Positions 22,844 to 33,965 of a stretch of DNA of 64,000 bases are shown here, one piece after another; the first letter of the stretch is position 1, and each line of letters begins with the position of its first letter. The notes under the pieces were generated by a model. It was given only the letters and a program-made list of their open reading frames with translations, searched no databases and was not told the DNA's origin. The position numbers were made by a program, and so were the translations under genes. Source of the stretch: Hippophae tibetana (lineage: Eukaryota > Streptophyta > Magnoliopsida > Rosales > Elaeagnaceae); the NCBI GenBank assembly GCA_037013495.1, contig CM072811.1:16374659-16438658 (forward strand). Direction: 5' to 3'.

Positions 22844-23617
22844 TTACTTCATGTGAGCTGGTGTTGACATGTTACTTAAAAGTACTCAATTTTTAATCTT
22901 AGTAGATTATATTTGGTTTGATGTTGGTTAACATTACACAATTAAAAATTTAGTCAATTTTTAAGTAAATTATTTAAAATATTAAAAAATAATAAAAATT
23001 TATATTTATTAAGTAATTAAAGATAAATTATAATGCAATTATATTTTTGTAATATAATAATCATGTTTATGTGGTATGAGTGTTTAAGATCGTCATCCTT
23101 ACATTTTAATGGTAAGGAAAAATGAGAAGAAATAAATTAAGATGAAAATAAAACTAATAAATTTTTTTGTGTTTGGTTTTGTCAAGCACATGTTTATAAA
23201 AAGATATATATATTAATTTTTAATAAAAATTGATTCACGTCTTCCCCTTTTTAAAATAATGTCTTAGATATCTGTAATAATAAAGAATTGAATATAAAGA
23301 TATAGAGAGAAAATAGAGGTTAGAGAAATACCAGGAAAGAGAGAGAAAATATTAACGTTAAAAAAAATAACAAAAAACTGGAGAGGGTAGCTAGGACACA
23401 GAAATTTACGGGAAAAAAAGGGGCATAAAACGGCAAATTTTCCGTGAATTCAACTTTTCCGTCAGATATGGATAAGAAAATAGCAAGAATTTTTTTAGTT
23501 ACATTTCCCTTCTATTTTCATTAGTATTATTTTTCGTGACCAAAATTCTACGGGACAAGCATTCAAAATTTAGTTTCCACATTTGCTTCTTCTGTTTTTC
23601 GTAGAAAAATCCACTCC
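22844..23617. other. AT-rich spacer
   Basis: No gene or repeat end recognised. It separates the SIRE-like element from the Copia element at 23634. Confidence 0.45.
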
Positions 23618-23633
23618 AAGTATACGTCAAATA
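23618..23633. repeat. 16-bp flanking repeat (left) of Copia element
   Basis: AAGTATACGTCAAATA abuts the LTR start TGTTAATAA. The right copy at 28997-29012 differs only by two CpG-type changes. Confidence 0.7.
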
Positions 23634-23826
23634 TGTTAATAAATCATTAATGTTATATTAGTTATATGTAACTAATATAATTTATCAATTATATATTAGT
23701 TGTATGCAACTAATATACTTTTTTTAAAAATATTTTTTCAAAAATCAGATACTTATTTTCTGCATTTATATATGTATTAATTTTCATTGTAATTGTGATT
23801 ATAAATACATTTCAATATATTCAATT
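23634..23826 (+). repeat. 5' LTR of Copia element
   Basis: 193 bp, TGTTAATAAATC to ATATTCAATT, abutting the PBS. A TATA-like ATTATAAATACA lies at about 23798. It holds two palindromes of the TATATTAGTTG..CAACTAATATA type, the first decayed. Confidence 0.9.
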
Positions 23827-23838
23827 TGGTATCAGAAC
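23827..23838 (+). other. Primer binding site, initiator tRNA-Met type
   Basis: TGGTATCAGAAC, one base off the canonical TGGTATCAGAGC, starts right at the LTR edge. Confidence 0.9.
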
Positions 23839-23939
23839 AAGAAAAAAAATTCTTACCGGTTCTGAGCAGCAGCATTGCCGCCAGTTTTTTATGCAATGTT
23901 GTTAATCTTCTTGAACTGTTCAGTTCGCGTCGCAGTTGC

Positions 23940-24160
23940 AGATCTATTGTCCAGCCCGCACCGTTCAGCTCGTGTCATCCTTGCACCGTCAAGCCCTGCG
24001 CACCAGCCCAGCATCGTCTAGCTCACGCACCCCTACGCACTGTCCAGCTCGCGCACCCCTGCGCGCCGTTCAGCTCGAGCACCCCCGCACACCGTCCAGC
24101 TTGCGCACCATCCAGCTTGCGCACCCCTGCGCCGTCCAGCTTCACCCCTGCATTGTCTGT
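23940..24160 (+). repeat. GC-rich minisatellite in Copia leader
   Basis: A degenerate unit of about 26-30 bp (GTCCAGCTYGCGCACCCCTG and close variants) is repeated roughly six to seven times. It stands out from the AT-rich surroundings and lies in the untranslated leader between PBS and gag. It is followed at 24191-24253 by a 27-bp tandem duplication of a T-rich unit. Confidence 0.8.
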
Positions 24161-24443
24161 GAGTCCGCACAGCTCCTGCACTATTCTGTTCAGTTTTTAA
24201 ATTATTTTTTCCCTTTTCAGTTTTTAAATTATTTTTTCCCTTTTCAGTTTTTTAAGCTTTGCTCTAATCATCCCTAATCAGCCCAAGTCCATCAGCCCTA
24301 ATTCAAGCCCAAACATTCAGACAACCCACTTATCAGCCCATCGGCCCAAACATTCAGAAAGCCCACTTATCAGCCCAACCTAGCCCAAAAAAAAATTCAA
24401 AATCTTTATTCCGCTGCACAATATATTTTTTATTATTATTTCA

Positions 24444-25320
24444 ATGGAAGATTCAAGACAACATCAAGTTTCCAGAATTCATGAAGTTTCAAATTTTGAA
24501 GTTTCTGTTAAGAGTTCAGAAATTGGTTCTTTCGGGGGTACTAAACTTAATGGTACAAATTTTCGAACATAGAAAAAAGTTATGTATATTTATTTTCGTG
24601 GGATGCATAAGATGGAACATGTATATGGATCAATTAGGGCTCCTAGTCAAGATGATATAGAAGCCTATACTTGGTGGGAAGATGATGATGACTTTGTCAT
24701 GTCAATTCTATTTAGAGCCATCACTGACGATATATTACAAATGGTGGAGGAATGTGAAACTACTTAGGGCATATGGAATACCTTAAGCAGCAATCTTTAT
24801 ACAAATGAGTCTGACTTTATTCAAGTTCATGAACTCATGTGCAAAGTTGTTGGCATGCAGCAAAATGGGCAACCAATATCTTTTTTTTTACCAAGCTGAA
24901 AAATGTATGGGCTGAAATTGACCAGAAACGCTCGTGCATAATTAAAAATCCAAAAGACCTTCTGTGGTACCAGAAGGAGAAGGAACTTGAACGAGTACAT
25001 GCTTTTTTAAGAGGCCTTGATACAAAACATAATAGTGCTAAAGGCGAATTGCTTCGAATGTCAGATCCTCCGAGCTTGACTACCGCCTTTACATACATCC
25101 GTAAAGACGAATCTCAACAAGAGAGTCTTCATCAGGCACATGTTGAGGTATCAAGCCTAGCCATTCAAGCTAAATCAAAGGCACCTTTCCTCCAGCAGCA
25201 AAATTCAATTCCACTTCATCAGTAAGGACCTCCACCAGGTTTTACCAATCGCCCTCGTTGTCCCTGCTCTTATTGCAATGAACATGGGCATCTTCATGAG
25301 ACTTGTTGGAAACTATATCC
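24444..25320 (+). pseudogene. Copia gag, broken
   Basis: Starts at ATG 24444 (MEDSRQHQVSR). The segment FGGTKLNGTNF is the typical gag start of this Copia group. A TAG replaces the following tryptophan position at about 24571, another stop is at 24765 and a TAA at 25223. The frame at 24839-25225 holds the gag core with FLRGLDTKHNSAKGELLRM. A CCHC zinc knuckle, C-SY-C-NEHG-H-LHET-C, lies at about 25264-25305 and would bind the RNA genome. Protein function is lost. Confidence 0.9.
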
Positions 25321-25324
25321 ACAC

Positions 25325-26842
25325 TTGAAACCAAAAGCAGATTACTATGGAGCAAAACAACAACATGAGCATCGTTCTAAAGCAAAAGCAGCTGCAGTGC
25401 AAATTGTCCAAGAACCAGACTACTATGGACAAAATCATCCTATGGAATGTGGAGGTATCCCTACAGCTTCAATAGCTGGTCGTGGTAAGATTGGTATGGC
25501 CTTAAATGTTTCTCACTCTGTTGGGTCTAATACTTGGATTATTGATTCTGGTGCATCTGATCATATGACTTATGATAAATCTTATTTTGATGAGTTATCT
25601 TCACCACCAGTGTCTTATGTTACGAATGCTAATGGTGGGGCCTTTCCTGTCTTAGGAAAGGGATCAGTTCATATCACTCCATTTTTACTGCTCCATAATG
25701 TTTTATATGTACCTCACTTATCTCATCACTTAATATCTGTCCCACACTTGAATATTGAGTCTAAATGTTTTGTAACCTTTTATCCTATATATGTGATTTT
25801 TCAGGATCTTCTTACCAGGCAAATAATTGGTCGAGGGTATCTGAGGGGTAGATTGTTCCGTTTGGATCGGAACTACGGAGGGGAGAAACCAGAAGCATGG
25901 GCAAGCACTGCATTGATTTCTAGTTCCGATAAGCTAAGTGAAATTTGGTTGTGGCATCGCCGCTTAGGGCATCCGTCTTTTAGTCTTATGAAAAAAAAAC
26001 CATGCCCACTTTATTTATTGGTGTTAGTGAGACTGTTTTACATTGTGAGACTTGTGTTTTGGCCAAGAGCCATCGTATTACTTATTCTCCCAGTGTTTCC
26101 AATAAAAGTACTATTCCTTTTGAATTAATTCATTCTGATGTTTGGGGACCATCTAAAGAGCCCACTATATCGGGTATGAGATATTTTGTTTCATTTATCG
26201 ATAACTGTACAAGGTTATCATGGATTTCTCTTCTTAGGACAAAAGATGAAGTTTTTTCAGTTTTTCAAAATTTTCATACCTTCGTTCAAACACAATACAA
26301 TGGCATCATTCGGATCCTCCGTTCTGACAATGGGGGGGAATATGTTAATCATGTTTTTCAAGATTTTTTCAAAACACATGAGATTATTCATCAAACTACT
26401 TATCCACAAACACCGGAACAAAATGGAGTATCTGAAAGAAAAAATCGTCATTTACTTGATATGGCTCGTGCACTCTTATTTAGTGATTATGCCAAAATAT
26501 CTTTGGGGTGATGCTATACAGGCTTCCGTCTATCTCATCAATCGTCTCCCGTCTAGTGTCCTTAACAGAAAAATCTCATTCCAGATTCTCGCATCTTACG
26601 TCTCCTTATCATCCTTCCATAATCTTCCTACCCCTGTATTTGGTTGTGTTGCTTTTGTGCATGTTCCTAAAAATCAACGGTCTAAATTAGATGCCCGGGC
26701 AATTAAATGTGTGTTTGTTGGTTATGGAAGTTATCAGAAAGGGTACATGTGCTTCCATCCGCCGACCAGAAAGTATTATGTCACTATGGATGTTACCTTC
26801 TTTGAGGACATGAGTTATTTTTCCTCACCTGATACTGCTCGT
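25325..26842 (+). pseudogene. Copia protease and integrase, broken
   Basis: Continuation of the polyprotein. The aspartic protease active site is IDSGASDHM (GAT at 25544). Next comes the GAG-pre-integrase zinc region with WHRRLGHPS (25951) and the partner CETC (about 26045), interrupted by a frameshift in the A9 run at 25991-25999. The integrase catalytic triad is visible as HSDVWGP, RSDNGGEY and EQNGVSERKNR. A second frameshift near 26485 moves the frame to one reading PKYLWGDAIQASVYLINRLPS. It ends at TAG 26843. The element could not integrate by itself. Confidence 0.93.
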
Positions 26843-26845
26843 TAG

Positions 26846-27899
26846 AGGGAGAATACATATTTCGAAGAACTGTATAATGATGAGGGGGAGGCATTAGGAG
26901 AATCACCAACTGATGTTTCAATGAGACTAGATGAGACTCATAATCCAGTCATTGCAGAAGCAGATGTTCCAAGTATTCAAGCACCAAATTCACTTACAAC
27001 AAATGAAGTTGAAAACACAATTGTACCCTCAGACATTACTCCTACCCCTGATCAACAACTCCCTGGTACTGAAGGTCACTCATCTGAGGTATGCACACCT
27101 ACTAATACTAATAGCATCGAGTCTAATGTTGGACAATATGTGTTACCAAATAGGTCTACTCGAGGTCAACTAGCCAAAAGGTATGAACCAAATATTCATG
27201 CAAAATCAAAATACCCAGTAGCCAATTACATGTCCACTAAAAGATTATCTAAGTCATATAAATCATTTGTGAATCAAATATCTGGTGTATCAGTACCTAA
27301 CAAAGTGCAGGATGCATTGGGAGATCCAATATGGAGAAAGGCAATGGCTGAAGAGATGTGTGCGTTAAAGAAGAACGATACTTGGTTGTCGATGGGTGTT
27401 TACTGTAAACCATAATGGTGATGGATCCGTAAATCGGTATAAAGCTCGTCTTGTAGCAAAAGGGTTTACTCAAACGTATGGTGTAGACTACGATGAGACT
27501 TTTGCTCATGTTGCTAAAATGAACACTATTCGGGTTTTGCTCTCACTTACTATTAACTTAAACTGGCCACTTCGGCAGTTTGATGTCAAGAATGCGTTTC
27601 TTCATGGAGAATTAGCCGAGGAGGTATACATGAGTCTTCCACATGGGTATGTAGTTGATTCCCTTGGTAATTTTGTATGCAAATTGAGGAAGTCTTTGTA
27701 TGGTCTCAAGCAATCCCCTCGAGCCTGGTTTAGAAGGTTTTCACAGTTCATGCAAAATATTGGTTACAGACAGAGTAATTCAGACCACACTCTATTTCTC
27801 AAACATCAACGAGGGAAGGTAACAACCCTAATCATTTATGTTGATGATATGGTAATCACTGGTGATGATACTATTGAGATGGATAAATTACAAAGATAG
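26846..27899 (+). pseudogene. Copia reverse transcriptase N-terminal part, broken
   Basis: The linker (26921-27330) is followed by DPIWRKAMAEEMCALKKNDTW; then the frame breaks with a loss of about 13 codons relative to related elements, resuming at CRWVFTVNHNGDG. The polymerase core follows: [37 protein letters not shown] and the catalytic YVDDM at about 27838. The frame stops at TAG 27897 but continues in the same frame at 27918, so one point mutation separates the two halves. Confidence 0.93.
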
Positions 27900-27917
27900 C
27901 TAGCCTCTGAATTCGAG

Positions 27918-28796
27918 ATGAAGAACTTAGGTGAACTAAAGTACTTCTTAGGAATTGAGGTAGCCAGGGGAAGAAAAGGAATATATCTGTGTCAGAGGAA
28001 GTACATTATTAATCTGCTAGTAGAGACAAGTATGTTGGATTGCAAACCTATTGACACTCCTATCGAGCAAAACCATTGTTTAGCAGAGTATCAGGGTCAG
28101 ATACCAACTGATCGAGCTCGTTATCAGAGATTGGTTGGGCGTTTGATTTATTTAGCTCATACTAGACCAGATGTTGCATATGCAGTAAGTGTGGTGAGTC
28201 AGTTCATGCATAATCCAAGTGAGAACCATATGAATGTTGTTTTGAGAATTTTAAGGTATTTGAAATCGGTTCCAGGAAGGGGAGTAATATTCTCTAAACA
28301 CAACAATCCTCTTGAAGTCTGTGGATTCACAGATGCAGATTGGGCAGGAAGTATTACAGATAGAAAGTCAACATCGGGTTATTTCACCTTTGTGGGAGAA
28401 AATTTGGTTACATGGAAAAGTAAGAAGCAGAAAGTGGTAGCACGATCTAGTGCTGAGGCCGAGTATAGAGGTATGGCTCATGGGGTTTGTGAATTACTGT
28501 GGATAAGAACATTGTTATTGGATTTGGGTTTCGAACTCAAAAATACTATGCAGATGTATTGTGACAATCGGGCAGCCATTGATATATCACAAAATCCAGT
28601 ACAACATGATCACACTAAGCATGTAGAGGTTGATCGCCACTTTATAAAAGAGAAGTTAGATGTCAAACTTATTAGTTTTCCTTTTGTTCCCACAGAAGAG
28701 CAACTTGCAGATATGCTTACCAAGGGAGTCTCCAAGAAGGCATTATATGGTTCACTAAGCAAGTTGGGCATGATTGATATCTATGCGCCAACTTGA
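27918..28796 (+). pseudogene. Copia RT C-terminal part and RNase H
   Basis: An open frame of 292 codons starting MKNLGELKYFLGIEV. It holds the rest of the Copia RT (YQRLVGRLIYLAHTRPD) and a complete RNase H domain with the four acidic catalytic positions in TDADW, AEAEYR, YCDN and VDRH. The domain ends with the conserved EQLADMLTKG. The sequence itself is intact, but it is the tail of a polyprotein with upstream stops and has no start of its own, so I call it part of the pseudogene. Confidence 0.93.
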
Positions 28797-28803
28797 TGGG
28801 GAG
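28797..28803 (+). other. Polypurine tract of Copia element
   Basis: TGGGGAG directly before the 3' LTR start; it overlaps the end of the RNase H frame. Confidence 0.8.
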
Positions 28804-28996
28804 TGTTAATAAATCATTAATGGTATATTAGTTGTATGCAACTAATATACTTTATCAGCTGTATATTAGTTGTATGCAACTAATATATTTTTCCTAAAAG
28901 TACTTTTCCAAAAAATATATTCTTATTTCCTGCATTTATACATGTATTAATCTTCATTGTAATTATGATTATAAATACATTTCAATATATTTAATT
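28804..28996 (+). repeat. 3' LTR of Copia element
   Basis: 193 bp, the same length as the 5' LTR, TGTTAATAAATC to ATATTTAATT. Two perfect 26-bp palindromes with 11-bp arms lie at 28824-28849 and 28862-28887. Confidence 0.92.
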
Positions 28997-29012
28997 AAGT
29001 ATATGTCGAATA
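28997..29012. repeat. 16-bp flanking repeat (right) of Copia element
   Basis: AAGTATATGTCGAATA directly follows the LTR. Compare 23618-23633. Confidence 0.7.
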
Positions 29013-30200
29013 CAAAAGTAATAGGAATAAGAAAGATAATAATAATGAAATTTAATGAAAATATTATTATTATTGATAAAATAAAATAAAAAATGATTAT
29101 ACTAATGTAAGAAAAAATAAAATATTTCAACTTATTTTTAAACAATATGAAAATAATAAGTATTATTGATACCGTTAAAATACTTTGTATTTTAATTTGA
29201 GGTTAATAATCATACTAAACATAAAAATAGGATGCTTCGTTCCTATTATTATTTCTATTGCGGCAGTCATGGTGGTGGTAGTAACAGGAGACGGGCACCT
29301 TTGTGAATTTGTGTGAATTTGTGCAATGGGCATAGGCTACGGATGGGGAAAGGATAGAGAGTGGGGGAACGGTGGTGTGTAAGAAAGGGTTGGGATGGAA
29401 GAGGAAAAAGATACTCTTCTCCCTATAATAATCTAGTGAATATTTGTTATTTACTGATCTATTTGTCCTTTTCTTTTGAAAAGTTGGCCCGACATTTACG
29501 GTTTCTATTTGAGGGATTGCAGCACCCTCGCTTCTGACTTATGTTCCTATTTGTGGTTTTTTAATTTAAGATGTTTTTTTGTTAATTTTGTCTCGAAATT
29601 ATTTCAGGTGACTTAGATGGTGGTGTTCTATTTTATTTTTTGATCAGTTTGCGGATAACGCAAACAAGTTATTTTTCCAACCAAATTGCTGAGTTGTGTG
29701 ACGTAGAGTGCAGATGGTGAAGCAACCAACACCAACCCTGCGCAGTCAATATTCAGCTCACCTGAAAAACTTCCTAAAAAGTCCTTTTCTCTTTACGTTT
29801 CATTCTTCGTGTTTTTTCTTTTAGCTTTCTAACTCCAAAAATCCTACTAAAAAGGGAGGGTGACATGCAAATGTAATTTTTTTTTTGTTTTAAAAAATGA
29901 GTAATTTAATCATGTTATTTATGCAAATTGAACATTGCATTGTAATATTGCTCCTTTTAGTATGGAACTAAAACTGTACATCTTTCTAATAGCCGACGGA
30001 TAAAGAAGTACTCATAAAATACTCATTTTTTTATAATTATGAATTAGAAGTCTTAACTTGCAAGTAACAAAGTTCCCATTTTTACATAATAGTAATAGGA
30101 CTAATACAATCATTTTCCCACTAAAAAAAAAACCATTTTCCAGATGATGCAAAGCCAAGTCAAAACCTTATGTTCAAACTGCCTAAGCTCATGAATATCA
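29013..30200. other. Upstream region of ABCG gene
   Basis: No open frame or repeat end that I recognise. It should contain the distal promoter of the ABCG gene. A CpG-richer patch lies at 29250-29350. Confidence 0.4.
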
Positions 30201-30208
30201 TATAAAAA
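30201..30208 (+). promoter_or_regulatory. Candidate TATA box of ABCG gene
   Basis: TATAAAAA, 140 bp before the ATG. With a start site about 30 bp downstream, the 5' leader would be about 110 bp. The call rests on sequence and distance only. Confidence 0.4.
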
Positions 30209-30340
30209 AAAACTCTTTTTTCTTTTACTCGTTTGTGTGATAAGAACCAGTTTGGTGAATTAGCTCACCACACTTTTTCTCTTCACGTATCCCATATATC
30301 TCATATTCTACCTTTCATTCTTGATTAATCTCTTTTCTCG

Positions 30341-32155
30341 ATGGAGCTGCCAATAAAGTTGCCAATTGCCAGTGGCTGCCGACCGGAAACCTTTTATACC
30401 ATAGAAACCAAGAATCTCTACTACAAATTAAGTACACACTTTGATGAAGCGATCAATTGGGCATGCTTTGATAGGAATTCCAGAAGAGCTCCAAATTTCA
30501 TCTTAAAGGATGTAAATTTTGAAGCAAGGCCAGGTGATATAACTGCAATAGCAGGTCCTAGTGGAGCTGGCAAAACCACACTGCTAGAAATTTTAGCTGG
30601 AAGAATATCTCCCAAGAAAGTTTGTGGTCAAGTTTTGGTAAACTCTAAACCTATGGACACGAAGTGTTTCAGGAAGATATCAGGATATGTTACTCAAGTT
30701 GATGCTCTATTTCCATTACTCACAGTTGAAGAAACACTAATGTATAGTGCTCGTCTAAGGCGCCGAGATGGGCATAAAGAGGCTGCTTCTAAAGTTAGAC
30801 AACTATTGAAAGAGCTTGGTTTGGACCATATTGCATCTTCAAGAATTGGTAAAGGATCAGTTGACAGCATTTCGGGTGGAGAAAGGCGTAGAGTTTCTAT
30901 TGGAGTTGATTTAGTTCATGACCCTGATGTTATTTTGATCGATGAGCCAACTTCAGGATTGGATTCTGTTTCAGCTCTTCATGTAATCTCATTGCTTAAA
31001 TCTATGGTTGTAAATCAAGGTAAGACAATCATTCTCACCATTCACCAGCCTGGTTTTCGAATCCTTGAGCAGTTTGATCATATTGTTTTGCTTTCAAATG
31101 GAAATGTTGCACATCATGGAACATTGAATCTCCTTGAACAGAACCTCAAAATGTCTGGCCATTGCATTCCTAAGCATGTCAATGTGCTTGAATTTGCCAT
31201 TGATGTAGTTGACACCTTAGTTTTACAGAACAAATATGTAGAAAACAGAATGAGGTTTTCATTATCCAACAAACTAGAAGAAAAGTTTATATCCTATCCG
31301 AATTCTCGATTCAATGAGATTGTAGTACTAGGGCAAAGATTTTACAACAACATATCAAGAAGCAAACAACTTTTTTCCACAAGAGTCATCCAAGCGTTAG
31401 TAGCTGGATTTGTACTTGGTACAATTTTCTTCAATGTTGGAGGAGATGAGGGAAAAAATGCCCTACAAACTCAAACAGGTTTTTTTGCATTCAGTCTTAC
31501 ATTCTTGCTATCTACCTCAACAGAAGGTCTACCAATTTTCTTACAAGAAAGAAAAATATTACTGAGTGAAACTGAAAGAGGGGCATATCGGACATCCTCG
31601 TATGTTATAGCAAATGCAATTGTCTTTCTTCCTTTTCTTTTGATGGTTGGTCTTCTGTACACCACCCCAGTTTATTGGTTAGTAGGGTTAAGGAAGGATA
31701 TTGATAGGTTCCTCTACTTTTCTTTGATTGTTTGGATGGTTCTTTTAATGTCCAATTCTTTTGTAGCATGTTTCAGTGCACTAGTCCCTAACTTCATCAT
31801 GGGAACATCAGTAATTGCAGGGTTAATGGGATCTTTCTTTCTCTTTTCTGGCTACTTTATAGCAAAGAAAAGTATACCTAATTATTGGATTTTTATGCAC
31901 TATTTAAGTCTATTCAAGTACCCATTTGAGTGTTTTCTGATAAATGAGTATGCTGGCGGTGATCAAGGAACGAGAAGGTGTGTAAAAATTGAAGAAAAGC
32001 AGTGCAGATTGTATGGGGATGACTTTTTAGCGCAGCAGGGATTGAAAGAGTCACAAAAATGGAGCAACTTAATTGTGATGTTGGGTTTCATCATTGGTTA
32101 TAGAGTACTGTGTTTTCTCATTTTGTGGTACAGATGTTATAGAACAAGAAAGTAG
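30341..32155 (+). CDS. ABCG10: Half-size ABCG transporter, ABCG10-like
   Basis: Intact, intronless, 604 residues, the usual length for a half-size ABCG (WBC) protein. It would use ATP to export a small hydrophobic or phenolic compound across the plasma membrane and must dimerise to work. N-terminal nucleotide-binding domain: Walker A GPSGAGKT (72-79), Q-loop Q119, signature SGGER (178-182), Walker B DVILIDE (196-202), H-loop H235. Six membrane segments follow at about 346-366, 379-395, 418-440, 456-480, 486-508 and 575-597, with a cysteine-containing outer loop between the last two. The ATG has G at +4 and starts the family-typical MELP. From memory of Arabidopsis ABCG10 the membrane domain is nearly colinear ([28 protein letters not shown]). 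ABCG10 of Medicago moves phenylpropanoid or isoflavonoid precursors; the substrate here is not known. It stands alone between retrotransposons, and its frame is unbroken. Confidence 0.94.
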   Translation: MELPIKLPIASGCRPETFYTIETKNLYYKLSTHFDEAINWACFDRNSRRAPNFILKDVNFEARPGDITAIAGPSGAGKTTLLEILAGRISPKKVCGQVLVNSKPMDTKCFRKISGYVTQVDALFPLLTVEETLMYSARLRRRDGHKEAASKVRQLLKELGLDHIASSRIGKGSVDSISGGERRRVSIGVDLVHDPDVILIDEPTSGLDSVSALHVISLLKSMVVNQGKTIILTIHQPGFRILEQFDHIVLLSNGNVAHHGTLNLLEQNLKMSGHCIPKHVNVLEFAIDVVDTLVLQNKYVENRMRFSLSNKLEEKFISYPNSRFNEIVVLGQRFYNNISRSKQLFSTRVIQALVAGFVLGTIFFNVGGDEGKNALQTQTGFFAFSLTFLLSTSTEGLPIFLQERKILLSETERGAYRTSSYVIANAIVFLPFLLMVGLLYTTPVYWLVGLRKDIDRFLYFSLIVWMVLLMSNSFVACFSALVPNFIMGTSVIAGLMGSFFLFSGYFIAKKSIPNYWIFMHYLSLFKYPFECFLINEYAGGDQGTRRCVKIEEKQCRLYGDDFLAQQGLKESQKWSNLIVMLGFIIGYRVLCFLILWYRCYRTRK

Positions 32156-32428
32156 TAATTAGAAGATCTCACATAACATATACATATTGTTCTTTGTTAT
32201 TTTTATTTGATTGCTCAATCTCTAATTATTTAAACTGCTGAATTATATAATAATACGATTTTTTTTCATTCAAAGTGGGAAGTTTTATAGTGGGAAAATA
32301 TTAAAGACTTGAAGCTATTGGATCGTTGCAGCTTTGTTGATTTCTATTTTGCTATATCATTGTTACCATTTATTTATTTTAAAAATAATAATATGTAAAA
32401 TATTATTTAAAAATTAAGGAGAGAGTTT
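32156..32428. other. 3' flank of ABCG gene
   Basis: AT-rich, presumably containing the 3' UTR and polyadenylation region. No clear AATAAA hexamer stands out. Confidence 0.4.
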
Positions 32429-32429
32429 A

Positions 32430-33190
32430 GCATCCAAGCAACCAGTGTGGTATATTACATCAGGACAATCTGAAAAATTAGAAAAAGAAACAGGATATGA
32501 AAATTTTGTCCAGACTACAAGCATGTGAGCCCCTCTATTCGCACTGCACATACAGAAGAGTATTCCATGTTGGGGAAGATACTCCAGATAGCCCATGATA
32601 TCCTTTGCAATAAGATCAATTTGTGAAAGGTCCTGCCTCTCACTTCTAATTTTTTTCAACTGCCAATTGACAATTACTTTCAAGAATAACATGTGTGATG
32701 TTTTTTTTTTCTCAAAAACCAGTTTTACACCTTCTCTTAAAGCAAGAAGTTATGTTGTAATAGCATCAGCAACATGGTTACTTTGCACAGTCCTCGCATA
32801 ATGAAACATATCGAAATGGTCCCTTACTAAGATCCCCAAGCCTGAGCAATTTGTTTTATCCTCCCAAGTAGCATCACTATTAATCTTAAAACTGCCAGCT
32901 GGAGGTTTTGTCCAAATCTGGATGCCAAAAGAGATAGGAACTGTTAAACAATTTATATGATTATGTATGATCCCATAAGCTCTACCAAGTACCCTATGCC
33001 CCGATAGGCCTTTGTTCCCATGGACTAGATCATTCCAATTTTTCCAGAAAGACTATAAGATGCAGCAAAAGAGATTAACCTCGTCCTTTTTCAAGATAAA
33101 CATATGGAAAGAAAGTCATTCTCGAAATGAAAAATCTTCATCCATATTCAATCTAAGAGGTAGCTTGAAACTAATCCGCACCTCTAATGG
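32430..33190 (-). pseudogene. LINE-type RNase H (RVT_3) remnant
   Basis: On the minus strand the translation gives the tail of a plant non-LTR retrotransposon ORF2 or a related orphan RNase H-like protein. In order: LWKNWNDLVHG-like residues (about 33035), then WTKPPAGSFKINSDATW with the first catalytic aspartate (about 32900), GLGILVRDH, a stop in place of the conserved glutamate in the AITxxLLALREG segment (about 32755), and the C-terminal ANRGAHMLVVWTKF. The frame shifts at the A/T run near 32700. No reverse transcriptase or endonuclease part lies upstream. It cannot be active. Confidence 0.7.
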
Positions 33191-33358
33191 AGCTTCACAT
33201 CTCAGTAGTGCATGTAGGCCTAGATTCATGTGAGGTCTTATAAAACTTACAAAGGAAGAGACTGGAACCTTCCTCTTTGCTAGGCCTTTGTTCCGTTGTA
33301 CAGAGTAAATATTTTTTTCTTTGAGAAAAGGAAAATTGAATTAATTTGTTAAAATTAA

Positions 33359-33534
33359 TGTTGAAAAAACAAGAAATAACTCTATACAAAAAAACTCTTT
33401 AGTTTGTATTATTTTTTTCGTGTTTTCATTACAATTGTATAGTTATTTATAAAGAAATTTTATTTTTTTAATTACTCTTTAAATTAAGCATTTCTTGATT
33501 TACTCATTGAATTAAGGATTCCTTGTTTTACTCT
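33359..33534 (-). repeat. Inverted LTR end at left edge of Copia element
   Basis: Reverse complement of about 35970-36138: the LTR 3' end plus two units of the 26-bp repeat, with scattered mismatches. The shared core includes ACAATTGTATAGTTATTTATAA. Confidence 0.88.
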
Positions 33535-33658
33535 TTAATTCAAGGAATAAAACAAGGACCTTAATTCAAGGAATAAAACAAGGACCTTAATTCAAGGAAT
33601 AAAACAAGGACCTTAATTCAATGAATAAAACAAAAAACTTAATTGAAGGAATAAAACA
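33535..33658 (+). repeat. 26-bp tandem array, 5' LTR copy
   Basis: About 4.8 units of TTAATTCAAGGAATAAAACA plus six bases (AGGACC or variants). It runs directly into the PBS, so the normal LTR 3' end is missing here. Confidence 0.92.
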
Positions 33659-33670
33659 TGGTATCAAAGC
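33659..33670 (+). other. Primer binding site, initiator tRNA-Met type
   Basis: TGGTATCAAAGC immediately after the repeat array. Confidence 0.8.
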
Positions 33671-33725
33671 AGGAAAATTAACTTATTTTTACTTTATTAT
33701 TATCTTAGCATCTTCAATCTTTGAA

Positions 33726-33965
33726 ATGGTTGAAGACAAGCCACTAGGATCAGAAGCTGAAAATTCATCGGTGCTGTCCTTCATGAATATGCATGAGATG
33801 GATGTCAACCCAAATCAAAGATTAAGCTCAGTCTTGTTAAATGAGTTTAATTACTTGCCTTAGTCAAGAGTAGTGTCTCTGGCTCTAAGTGGAAGGTCCA
33901 AGTTGGGGTTCATAAATGAAAGCATCGAAGTACCTGATGTTTCCTCACCAACCTATGAATCCTAG
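33726..33965 (+). pseudogene. Copia gag N-terminus, truncated
   Basis: ATG at 33726 (MVEDKPLGSEAENSS). The segment NPNQRLSSVLLNEFNYLP is typical of Tnt1-type gag; TAG then replaces the following tryptophan. After ALSGRSKLGFINESIEVPD the homology ends and the sequence jumps to the integrase-RT linker at about 33980. Confidence 0.8.

Larger units (their letters stand above)
23634..28996 (+). mobile_element. Nearly full-length Copia retrotransposon, inactivated
   Basis: A 5.36-kb Copia element with two 193-bp LTRs, PBS directly after the 5' LTR, gag, protease, integrase, reverse transcriptase and RNase H in Copia order, and a short polypurine tract. About eight lesions prevent expression: three stop codons in gag, a frameshift in an A9 run (25991), another near 26485, stop TAG at 26843, a small deletion near 27386 and stop TAG at 27897. 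The two LTRs differ at roughly two dozen positions, so the insertion is not recent. Confidence 0.95.

Noticed and set aside
30421..30615. Antisense open frame over the ABCG gene
   Set aside because: Mirror frame of a strongly coding region; no independent evidence.
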